From CAVRXQ01 sp963849105 (lineage in GTDB: Bacteria > Actinomycetota > Acidimicrobiia > Acidimicrobiales > Bog-793): DNA of 64,000 nucleotides. A program made the translations under genes and the position numbers. The notes below the pieces were generated by a model. That model saw nothing but the letters and a program-made list of their open reading frames with translations. It had not been told where the DNA came from and searched no databases. Location of the stretch: the NCBI GenBank assembly GCA_963849105.1, contig CAWKGD010000003.1, positions 620,001-684,000 on the forward strand. The letters run 5' to 3'. Numbering within the stretch: position 1 is the stretch's first letter; the number at the start of each line of letters is the position of its first letter. Shown in pieces: positions 49,878-58,682 of the stretch.

Positions 49878-50460
49878 CGACCACCCGGTTACGCGGCAAG
49901 CGCCGAGGATCGCCTATCTCGGACCGCAAGGGAGCTTCAGCGAGCAGGCGATCCTGTCGGATCCCACCTTTGTCGGCATGGAACTGGAGCCGGCGTCCTC
50001 GATCGTCGACGCAGTGCAACGCGTCGTCGACGGTGCCGTCGCCGCGGCGGTCGTGCCGTTGGAGAACGCGGTCGCCGGGCGCATCGAGGCGACCGAGCGC
50101 GCGATCGCCGGAGCTTCTCGGCTCGTGATCGAGCGCGAAATCACGATCGCCGTCCACCTCGATTTGCTCGGGATCGCAGGTGCTGAGCTCGATTCGATCC
50201 GACGAGTCCTTTCTTTCCCGGCGGCAACGGCCCAGTGCCGGCGCTTCCTCGATGAGCGGCTGCCCGCCGCAGTCATCGAATCAGCGGATTCGACATCGTC
50301 CGCCGCACGGCGCGTCGCGGCGCTCGCGTCGAACGACGTAGCAGCCATCGCGTCACGTCGCGCCGGAGATCTGTACGGACTCGGAGTCCTCGCCCCAACG
50401 ATCGAGAACGACCCTGGCAATTGGACCCGTTTCGCTGTCGTCCGGCACACGACCGTCTGA
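49858..50460 (+). CDS. pheA: Prephenate dehydratase, catalytic domain only
   Basis: Converts prephenate to phenylpyruvate. 200 aa covering only the catalytic domain: RIAYLGPQGSFSEQA at the start and NWTRFAVV at the end, the TRF motif with the catalytic Thr. The C-terminal ACT domain that gives Phe feedback control in usual 270-320-aa enzymes is absent; the stop follows eight codons after TRF. The central motif is PLENAVAGRIEAT instead of the common PIENSxEGxVxxT, so the protein is divergent. ATG 49858 lies inside the end of ilvC. Confidence 0.85.
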   Translation: MCPAAPNDHPVTRQAPRIAYLGPQGSFSEQAILSDPTFVGMELEPASSIVDAVQRVVDGAVAAAVVPLENAVAGRIEATERAIAGASRLVIEREITIAVHLDLLGIAGAELDSIRRVLSFPAATAQCRRFLDERLPAAVIESADSTSSAARRVAALASNDVAAIASRRAGDLYGLGVLAPTIENDPGNWTRFAVVRHTTV

Positions 50461-50491
50461 GCGATGCCTGACTGCACCCCGTCCGGCGTGC

Positions 50492-50827
50492 CTACAAGAT
50501 GGGCGCAACCGAAGGTGCCGGCCCCTCGGACACCGACGAGGCGATGATCTGGGACTGGAACGCCACCGAGTCTTCGAGAATCGCGGTGAACACCAAGCGC
50601 ACGAGATCGCGAGAGATGCCGAGGCGGATTGCCGCGGCGTCCGCCTGCGCCAGCACGTGGCGTTCGCGTTCGAGGTCTCGGACGCTGAGTGCGTCGCGAC
50701 CCTTCGCGGAGGCGATCTGTGAGACCGCGGACAACCTTTCAGCGAGCAGCCGGACGATCTCGCCGTCGATCCCGTCGAGCGAGTGACGGAGCTCGTCGAT
50801 TTTCGATTGCGCTTCCCGCTGGCTCAT
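50492..50827 (-). CDS. Chorismate mutase, AroQ type
   Basis: All-helical chorismate mutase, 111 aa, producing prephenate. Active-site segments are IDELRHSLDGIDGEIVRLLA with an Arg/Lys pair (R14, K42 in SAKGRD) and DLERERHVLAQADAAA. ATG 50827 overlaps the aroA stop (ATGA). It is the last gene of the DAHP synthase-EPSP synthase-chorismate mutase operon and converges on pheA, which uses its product. Confidence 0.92.
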   Translation of the reverse strand: MSQREAQSKIDELRHSLDGIDGEIVRLLAERLSAVSQIASAKGRDALSVRDLERERHVLAQADAAAIRLGISRDLVRLVFTAILEDSVAFQSQIIASSVSEGPAPSVAPIL

Positions 50828-52242
50828 TGACGCGCCCCGACCACCGAGGCGTCGAGGCCGATCGTCGAGGCGTCGACCCAGAACTCCCTGTACGTCTTTG
50901 CCACCGCGTCGGCGCCCTCAATCGTCGAGCTGCCGACGAATGCGGAGAACGCCGCGAGCGCCATCGCCATTCGGTGATCGCCGTGCGCGGAAAACGCCGC
51001 CGGTCCTTTCGCGTGCCCGCCGGTGATCACGACATCGGTGTCGCCGACCTCGACCGACACGTTCGCCTTGGCGAGTTCCTCGACGACAGCAGCGATCCGA
51101 TCGGTCTCGTGGAACCGGGTGACGCCCGCCCCGCGGATGCGCGAGCGGCCGTTCGCGAGAGCGGCGAGAACTGCCACGTTCGGGAGCTGGTCGGGCATCT
51201 CGGTCAGGTCGACGTTGATCGGCTGTACGCGCTCAGGTGCCGAGACGGTGACCGATCCGTCCGCCCAGCGGGCGACGCTCGCGCCGGCGAGCTCGAGCAC
51301 ATGAAGGAACGCGAAGTCCGGCTGTCGCCACGCCGCTCGCAGACCGACGACCCGAACGCTTCCGCCCGAGGTGACTGCCAGCGTGAACAGGTGCGCGGCG
51401 GCGCTCGCGTCGGGCGGCACGACTTCGTCGCCCGATCGATAGCCGGTGCCTCCGGCGACCCGCAGAATGTCGTTGCCGAGATCGACCCGCGCGCCGTGCC
51501 GAAGCATCATCTCGGCGGTGAGGGTGACGAAACCGCGCGCGCCGAGTCCCCGGTGGTGCAGAACCAGATCGTCATCGAAGTAGGGCGCGGCGAGCAGTAG
51601 CGCCGTGACGAACTGGCTCGATTGGGAGGCATCGATCCCGACGACGCCCCCGAGTCTGCGAACGCGCTTGCCGATGCTGACGGGCGCCTCATCTCCTCGG
51701 CGACCCGAACCCGACACTTCCGCCCCGAGGGAGCGTAGCGCCTCGAGGAGGGGACCGATCGGACGCTTGAGCAACGGCGCACGTCCCGTGAGCAAGATGT
51801 CTCCACTTCCAAGCGCGCCGACGGCGGTGAGGAAACGCAGCGTCGTACCGGCGAGCTCGGCGTCGACGACGAGCGGCCCCGACGGCAGGCGACCGCCGTT
51901 CCCTTCGATGCGCCATCGGCCCCGCGTTCGCGTTCGTGTTGCATCCGACACCGTTGCCCCAAGGGTGACGAGTCCATTCGTCATGCTCGTCGCGTCGCCG
52001 CTCGCGAGTCCTTGGCTGACCTCACTTGTGCCGTCGGCGAGACCACAGATGAGAATCGCCCGATTCGTGACGCTTTTGCTTCCTGGTACCACGACAGAAC
52101 CCGAAACTCCTGAGGAGCGCTGAACGCGCACGACCGAGGGGATCGGCGCCTCGGTACCGTTTCGCGACACCGATCGTGGCGAATCGTCCGGTGTGGCGAA
52201 GGCGATCGGCTGCCGTTCTGGATCGGCGACGGCGCGGCTCAT
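50824..52242 (-). CDS. aroA: 3-phosphoshikimate 1-carboxyvinyltransferase (EPSP synthase)
   Basis: Sixth step of the shikimate pathway, 472 aa. PGSKSVTNRAILICGLADGT near residue 54, AGTTLRFLTAVGAL (PEP/glyphosate-site motif in the actinobacterial form), SQSSQFVTALLLAAP, and the late ETDRIAAVVEELAK and HGDHRMAMALA are all present. The first 40 residues are a polar extension. ATG 52242 overlaps the DAHP synthase stop (ATGA) and the aroA stop overlaps the chorismate mutase start. Confidence 0.96.
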   Translation of the reverse strand: MSRAVADPERQPIAFATPDDSPRSVSRNGTEAPIPSVVRVQRSSGVSGSVVVPGSKSVTNRAILICGLADGTSEVSQGLASGDATSMTNGLVTLGATVSDATRTRTRGRWRIEGNGGRLPSGPLVVDAELAGTTLRFLTAVGALGSGDILLTGRAPLLKRPIGPLLEALRSLGAEVSGSGRRGDEAPVSIGKRVRRLGGVVGIDASQSSQFVTALLLAAPYFDDDLVLHHRGLGARGFVTLTAEMMLRHGARVDLGNDILRVAGGTGYRSGDEVVPPDASAAAHLFTLAVTSGGSVRVVGLRAAWRQPDFAFLHVLELAGASVARWADGSVTVSAPERVQPINVDLTEMPDQLPNVAVLAALANGRSRIRGAGVTRFHETDRIAAVVEELAKANVSVEVGDTDVVITGGHAKGPAAFSAHGDHRMAMALAAFSAFVGSSTIEGADAVAKTYREFWVDASTIGLDASVVGARQ

Positions 52243-53324
52243 GACGGCGTCTCGACGAGGGTTCGGCGCTCCGCCGCGGCTCGCGCGAGTTGCCGCACGA
52301 CATCTGCAGTCACCTGCCATCCCATGCACGAGTCGGTGATGCTCTGTCCGTAGCGGAGAGTGCCGGCGTGGCCGAAGGTGAGCTCCTGGCGACCCTCGAC
52401 GAGGAAGCTTTCGAGCATCACGCCGGCGATGCCACGTTCGCCCTCGGCGACGCGCGCCGCGATCTCGGCGGCGACGACGGGCTGACGCCGATGGTCCTTG
52501 CCGCTGTTGCCGTGGCTCGCGTCGATGACGAGGTGGGGTGTCAGTCCGACTCGTTCGAGACGTTCCAACGCCTCGGCGACGTGCGCGGCGCTGTAGTTCG
52601 GACCTGAAGTGCTGCCGCGCAGAACGACGTGGCAGTCGGGGTTGCCGGCCGTCGTGAAGATCGCGCCGATCCCGTCGTAGGTGATCCCGGGGAACACCTG
52701 GCTGCGCGAGGCGACGAGTACGGCGTCGACCGCGCCCTGGACGTCGCCTTCGGTCGAGTTCTTGAAGCCGATCGGCATGGAGAGCCCGCTCGCGAGCTGT
52801 CGGTGGATCGGGCTGTGTGTTGTGCGGGCGCCGATCGCGCCCCAGCTCACAGCGTCGGCGATGTACTGGGGCGTTATCGGCTCGAGGAACTCACATGCGA
52901 TCGGGACGCCGATCGACAGGATCTCCGCGAGCAGCGACCGGGCCGTGAACAGCCCGTCGTTCACCCGATTGCTGCCGTCGAGACCCGGATCGTTGATCAG
53001 CCCCTTCCAACCGAGTGCGCTGCGTGGCTTTTCGAAGTAGACGCGCATGATGATCGCGAGTTCGTCGTGCACCTCCGTGACCAGCCCACGCAGCTGCCGC
53101 GCGTAGTCGAGAGCGGATGTGGGATCGTGGACCGAGCACGGCCCGACGAGCACGAGCAGGCGGTCGTCCTCGCCACGCAAGATTGACGCCGCGGCGAGCC
53201 GCCCGGCGAGCACGACATCTTGTTGTTCGGCCGTGAGGGGAAGTTCGTACCGCAACGTCGACGGCGCGACGAGGCGGCGCACGTCGACGATGTGTCGATC
53301 GCTGAGGCGATCGCTCGGCGCCAC
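52239..53324 (-). CDS. aroG: 3-deoxy-7-phosphoheptulonate synthase, class I (AroG type)
   Basis: First step of aromatic synthesis: condenses PEP and erythrose 4-phosphate. 361 aa of the class I-alpha kind: LVGPCSVHDPTSALDYARQL, MRVYFEKPRSALGWKGLIND, EFLEPITPQYIADAVSWGAI, GFKNSTEGD and the late IDASHGNSGKDH. GTG 53324 has AAGGAG six bases upstream. A leader peptide and terminator precede it. Which aromatic amino acid inhibits the enzyme cannot be read with certainty. Confidence 0.96.
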   Translation of the reverse strand: MAPSDRLSDRHIVDVRRLVAPSTLRYELPLTAEQQDVVLAGRLAAASILRGEDDRLLVLVGPCSVHDPTSALDYARQLRGLVTEVHDELAIIMRVYFEKPRSALGWKGLINDPGLDGSNRVNDGLFTARSLLAEILSIGVPIACEFLEPITPQYIADAVSWGAIGARTTHSPIHRQLASGLSMPIGFKNSTEGDVQGAVDAVLVASRSQVFPGITYDGIGAIFTTAGNPDCHVVLRGSTSGPNYSAAHVAEALERLERVGLTPHLVIDASHGNSGKDHRRQPVVAAEIAARVAEGERGIAGVMLESFLVEGRQELTFGHAGTLRYGQSITDSCMGWQVTADVVRQLARAAAERRTLVETPS

Positions 53325-53382
53325 GGAAACTCCTTTCCGTGAGCCGAAAGCTCGAGGCCTACCGGCTCACCTGAGAAACACA

Positions 53383-53411
53383 AAAGGCAAAGGCGGATCG
53401 CCTTTGCCTTT
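53383..53411 (-). terminator. Attenuator terminator of the aroG operon
   Basis: Perfect 13-bp stem (aaaggcaaaggcg / cgcctttgccttt) with a 3-base loop; on the minus strand it is followed by TTTTGTGTTT. It lies between the leader peptide and aroG. Confidence 0.88.
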
Positions 53412-53437
53412 GAGCCGGTCCTCGATCTTGGGTGCGG

Positions 53438-53503
53438 TTAGCGCGTGGTGCCGCTCCGAAGCCCGACCGAAGCCGGCTCGACGAAATACGAATACCAACG
53501 CAC
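53438..53503 (-). CDS. Aromatic leader peptide of the aroG operon
   Basis: 21-codon frame from GTG 53503 beginning MRWYSYFVEPASV, with Trp, two Tyr and a Phe among residues 3-7. The stop TAA lies 27 bp before the terminator stem. This is the layout of ribosome-mediated attenuation: stalling at aromatic codons would block terminator formation. No good ribosome-binding site is seen, which lowers certainty about the exact start. Confidence 0.78.
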   Translation of the reverse strand: MRWYSYFVEPASVGLRSGTTR

Positions 53504-53582
53504 GAAGTCGAGGCTATCAGACCGTTCGTCGATGACGCCAGGTCGGAGTCGTCGGTGATTGGCGCAGGTGGACCGGATCACT

Positions 53583-55289
53583 TCACTCCTCGTCGACCGC
53601 GACTGCCTCGCTCGGGGTCGCGTGCAGAAGCCCATAAACGAGCGAATCGACCAGCGCCTGCCACGAAGCCTCGATGATGTTCTCCGAGACGCCCATGGTC
53701 GACCAGGAGTCGTCCGGACCAGCGGTGTCGATGAGGACGCGCGTGATTGCGCCGGTTCCTCGGTGCGAGTCGAGCACCCGCACCCGGTAGTCGGTGAGGT
53801 GGATCTCCGAAAGCTCGGGAAAGTGCTTGCCGATCGCTTGGCGGATCGCCGCGTCGAGCGCATTCACCGGCCCGTTGCCCTCGGCGGTCGAGAGGACCCG
53901 GTCCTCGCCGACGCGGACCTTCACGGTCGCTTCCGTCGTCAGTCGCCCGGACGTGCCCCAGGGGTGGACGAGGTCGCGGACGCGATCGCCCGAATCACCG
54001 TCGCTGTCCGTCGCGATCCAGTCGGTGATGACCCGAAACGACTCGATCTCAAAGGGTCGGTTGGTCGATGGGGATCCATCGGCTGCGGCTCGCATCAATA
54101 ACTCGAGCGACCCGTCGGCGACTTCGAAGTGGTACCCGGCGTACTCGAGCTGCTTCAAGGCTTCGAGGATTTTCTCGAGCGCCTCGGAGTCGAGGGTGAC
54201 ACCGAGTTCCTTCGCCCGCGTCTCGATCGTCGCACGGCCGCTCAGTTCGCTCACCACCACCCTGCTGCCGTTGCCGACGGTGTCGGGTGGGATGTGCTCG
54301 TAGGCGCCGGCTCTGCGCGCGTTCGCCGAAGTGTGCAGGCCCGCCTTGTGCGTGAAGGCCGCGGCCCCTACGTAGGGCTTCTGCGGGTCCAAGTTGATGT
54401 TGACGAGCTCGGAAACGTGCCGCGCAACCGGGGTGATGAGCTTGATGCGATCCCTCGGGATCGTGTCGATCCCCATCTTCAACGTCAGGTTTGGAATCGC
54501 GGCGCACAAGTCGGCGTTTCCCGCCCGCTCGCCGTACCCGTTGATGCATCCCTGGACGTGGGTGGCACCGGCTTCGACAGCCGCCAGGCTGTTCGCGACT
54601 GCGCATCCGCTGTCGTTGTGGAAGTGGACACCGAGGACACACGAGGTTCTCGCTCGCACGTCGGCGACGGCCTTGGATACGGCGGTAGGCAGCATCCCGC
54701 CGTTCGTGTCGCAGAGCACGAGCGCCTCGGCACCCGAGGTCTCCGCCGCCTCGAGGAGGGTGAGCGAGAAGTCGCGATCCTCGGCGAAGCCGTCGAAGAA
54801 ATGCTCCGCGTCGAGGAAGACCCGCAAGCCGTGGTGCCGCAGGACCTGAACTGAGTCGGACACCATCGCGATCGCTTCTTCGGGAGTCGTGCGCAGTGTG
54901 TCGCGAACGTGGCTCGCCGCCGACTTGGCGACTATGCAGGCGACGCCGGTGCCTGCATTGAGCAGCCGAACGAAAGAGAGGTCGTCGAGCGCCGCGACAT
55001 GCGCCCGTCTCGTCGATCCGAATGCGACGAGTTGCGCTGTTTCGAGAACGAGTTCGTCCTTTGCGCGCTCGAAGAACTGCTCGTCCTTCGGGTTTGCACC
55101 CGGCCAGCCGCCTTCGATGTACGCGACGCCGAGATGGTCAAGCTGACGTGCCACCCGGAGCTTGTCGTCGACGGTCAACGAGATGCGCTCCTGCTGGGAG
55201 CCGTCCCTCAGCGTCGTGTCGTAGATATCGACGCGCGTCGGCTTCCGGTCGAGAAGGCTCAAGGAGTGCGGATCGAGAGGTGCCGACAT
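53583..55289 (-). CDS. cimA: Citramalate synthase
   Basis: Condenses pyruvate and acetyl-CoA to (R)-citramalate, opening a threonine-independent path to isoleucine. 568 aa. The DRE-TIM barrel shows DIYDTTLRDGSQQERISLT and HFHNDSGCAVANSLAAVEAG (metal His pair), with INGYGERAGNADLCA. The C-terminal regulatory LeuA-type domain is present (VRVGEDRVLSTAEGNGPVNA). The TLRDGSQQE form and the early GGWPGANPKDEQFF distinguish CimA from isopropylmalate synthase. ATG 55289 is two bases after the leuB stop, so leuB-cimA is one operon. Confidence 0.93.
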   Translation of the reverse strand: MSAPLDPHSLSLLDRKPTRVDIYDTTLRDGSQQERISLTVDDKLRVARQLDHLGVAYIEGGWPGANPKDEQFFERAKDELVLETAQLVAFGSTRRAHVAALDDLSFVRLLNAGTGVACIVAKSAASHVRDTLRTTPEEAIAMVSDSVQVLRHHGLRVFLDAEHFFDGFAEDRDFSLTLLEAAETSGAEALVLCDTNGGMLPTAVSKAVADVRARTSCVLGVHFHNDSGCAVANSLAAVEAGATHVQGCINGYGERAGNADLCAAIPNLTLKMGIDTIPRDRIKLITPVARHVSELVNINLDPQKPYVGAAAFTHKAGLHTSANARRAGAYEHIPPDTVGNGSRVVVSELSGRATIETRAKELGVTLDSEALEKILEALKQLEYAGYHFEVADGSLELLMRAAADGSPSTNRPFEIESFRVITDWIATDSDGDSGDRVRDLVHPWGTSGRLTTEATVKVRVGEDRVLSTAEGNGPVNALDAAIRQAIGKHFPELSEIHLTDYRVRVLDSHRGTGAITRVLIDTAGPDDSWSTMGVSENIIEASWQALVDSLVYGLLHATPSEAVAVDEE

Positions 55290-55291
55290 CG

Positions 55292-56317
55292 TTAGAGCCG
55301 TCCGATCACTTCGTCGCCGATTTGGGTCGTGTCGCAGTCGGCGAGGGATCGTCCTAGGTCCCGCTGCACTTCGAGTACAGCTTTCGTGACGCGCGACGCC
55401 GAGGCGACTTCCCCGAGGTGATCGAGCATCATCGCTGCGCTCCTGATCGCGGCGATCGGATTCGCTTTCTTCGTACCAGCGATGTCGTGCGCCGCGCCGT
55501 GCACCGGTTCGAACATTGACGGTCCCGTTCGCTCCGGGTTGAGGTTCGCAGACGCCGCGAGCCCGATCCCTCCGGTCACCGCGCCCGCGAGATCAGTGAG
55601 GATGTCCCCGAAAAGGTTGTCGGTGACGATCACGTCAAATCGGCTCGCGTCCGTCGCGAGATAGATCGTCGCAGCGTCGACGTGTTGGTAGCCCGTTGCG
55701 ACGCTCGGGTGCTCGACGCCGACCTCGTCGAAGGTCCTCTGCCAAAGGTCGCCCGCGAAGGTGAGCACGTTCGTCTTGTGGACGAGCGTTAGCGACCGTC
55801 GTGGTCGGCTCTCAGCGAATTCGAACGCGAAGCGAACGCATCGTTCAACGCCAAAGCGGGTGTTGACCGATCCCTGAGTGGCGACTTCGTTCTCTGTTCC
55901 ACGCCGTAGTTGGCCCCCGTCGCCTGCGTAGGGACCTTCGGTGTTCTCCCGGACGACGACGAAGTCCGCGTCCTCGGCGATCGCTCCCGGCACGCCGTTA
56001 AAGGGTCGAAGATTGATGTAGAGGTCGAGGGCGAAGCGCAGTCGGAGAAGGAGGCCCCGCTCGAGCAGGCCGGTCGGCACACCGCGCGAACCGATCGGTG
56101 GCCCGACGGCGCCGAGCAGAATTGCGTCGAAGTTCGAAAGCTCTTCGAGCGTCGTGTCAGAAAGCACCTCACCGGTCGTTGCGTAGTGCTCCGCGCCGAG
56201 GGAAAACGGTGTCGTGTCGAGAGCGACACCTGAGGCCGCGACTACCCGCAGTGCCTCATCGAGCACTTCGGGTCCGATGCCGTCGCCACCGACCACTGCA
56301 ATCCGGTGTCGCTTCAC
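55292..56317 (-). CDS. leuB: 3-isopropylmalate dehydrogenase
   Basis: Oxidative decarboxylation in leucine synthesis; the same enzyme can act on methylmalate in the citramalate route. 341 aa with IAVVGGDGIGPEVLDEALRV at the start, LLGAVGPP, RENTEGPYAGDGG (substrate-loop), KTNVL and the NAD-site GAAHDIAGTKKANPIAAIRS. ATG 56317. The operon leuB-cimA is preceded by a leader peptide and terminator at 56384-56478. Confidence 0.96.
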   Translation of the reverse strand: MKRHRIAVVGGDGIGPEVLDEALRVVAASGVALDTTPFSLGAEHYATTGEVLSDTTLEELSNFDAILLGAVGPPIGSRGVPTGLLERGLLLRLRFALDLYINLRPFNGVPGAIAEDADFVVVRENTEGPYAGDGGQLRRGTENEVATQGSVNTRFGVERCVRFAFEFAESRPRRSLTLVHKTNVLTFAGDLWQRTFDEVGVEHPSVATGYQHVDAATIYLATDASRFDVIVTDNLFGDILTDLAGAVTGGIGLAASANLNPERTGPSMFEPVHGAAHDIAGTKKANPIAAIRSAAMMLDHLGEVASASRVTKAVLEVQRDLGRSLADCDTTQIGDEVIGRL

Positions 56318-56383
56318 TTATCGTCGCCTTCCTTCATATGAGATCTCGTTTCGTCTCGGACACTCCCCGCGGAGTGCGGCGAC

Positions 56384-56410
56384 AAAAAAACCGCCCACGA
56401 AGTGGACGGT
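56384..56410 (-). terminator. Attenuator terminator of leuB-cimA
   Basis: On the minus strand accgtccac ttc gtgggcggt forms a 9-bp stem with one G-U-type pair, followed by TTTTTTT (56384-56390). It lies between the leuB leader peptide and leuB. Confidence 0.85.
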
Positions 56411-56442
56411 CGTCAACGCGCACCCGATCGGGGACGCGCGCT

Positions 56443-56478
56443 TTAGGTAATGAGGAGAACGCTGATCACACAGAACAT
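56443..56478 (-). CDS. leuB leader peptide (attenuator)
   Basis: Eleven-residue frame MFCVISVLLIT with stop TAA; six of eleven residues are Val, Ile or Leu. Same length and same ends (MF...IT) as the ilvB leader. A GC-rich hairpin follows the stop (about 56415-56443) and then the terminator. No clear ribosome-binding site is seen. Confidence 0.78.
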   Translation of the reverse strand: MFCVISVLLIT

Positions 56479-56662
56479 TGTGGGAAGTCTCGCAAGCGCC
56501 ACGTCCGATGTCAATCGGAGCGTTGGAGCGTGAATCCGCGAGTCGATTGAAGGCGACTCGGCGGCATGAATCGTGCCGAGGCGCGAGAAACTGGCCGGAA
56601 AGGCGCTTGGGACGACTGCGTTACTCTCACAGTGTCGTCGGCGTGGAGAGAATGGGATAGCG

Positions 56663-58069
<1,407 letters not shown>

Positions 58070-58079
58070 GGAGATTCGG

Positions 58080-58682
58080 GTGGAGGCGGTTCGCGTTGTC
58101 TCCGGTACTGCCGTGCCGCTCGATCGTGCCGACGTTGATACCGATCAGATCATTCCGAGCGAATGGCTGAAACGCATCGAGCGAACTGGGTTCGGCGACG
58201 GTCTGTTCTCGGAGTGGCGACACGATCCGGATTTCGTGCTCAACGACGCGAACTACGCGAGAGCTCCGATCCTTCTCGCCGGCCCGAATTTCGGCATCGG
58301 TTCGTCGAGAGAGCACGCTGTCTGGGCGCTCGTCGACTACGGCTTCAAGGCGGTCGTGAGCGCCCGATTCGGCGACATCTTCCGCAACAACGCCACTCGG
58401 TCGGGTCTTGTCCCGGCGACGGTTTCGGCGGAAGCGGCGCGCGCCCTCCTTGATGCGGCGCGAGCGAACCCGCGCCTCCAGTTCACCGTCGACGTCGAGC
58501 GTCGCGTGGTTAGCGTCGACGAAATTGGCTTCGAGGCGCCTTTCACGATTGATGACGAGGCACGCGAACGATTGGTCCGCGGCCTCGATGACATCGGGGT
58601 GACGCTCGAGCATGCGGACGACATCGCCCGCTTCGAGCGTTTACGGCCGGATTACCTACCTTCGTTGACGTCGCCGGGCTGA
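58080..58682 (+). CDS. leuD: 3-isopropylmalate dehydratase, small subunit
   Basis: 200-aa swivelling domain of the LeuCD isomerase. DVDTDQIIPSEWLKR and GPNFGIGSSREHAVWAL are the family motifs. GTG 58080 is supported by GAGGAG at 58067-58072 and gives a standard N-terminus. Its last 31 bp overlap the 3' end of the convergent leuA. Confidence 0.96.
   Translation: MEAVRVVSGTAVPLDRADVDTDQIIPSEWLKRIERTGFGDGLFSEWRHDPDFVLNDANYARAPILLAGPNFGIGSSREHAVWALVDYGFKAVVSARFGDIFRNNATRSGLVPATVSAEAARALLDAARANPRLQFTVDVERRVVSVDEIGFEAPFTIDDEARERLVRGLDDIGVTLEHADDIARFERLRPDYLPSLTSPG

Noticed and set aside
56479..56662. Leader peptide or attenuator for leuCD
   Set aside because: I looked for a branched-chain-rich frame and terminator upstream of leuC and found neither.
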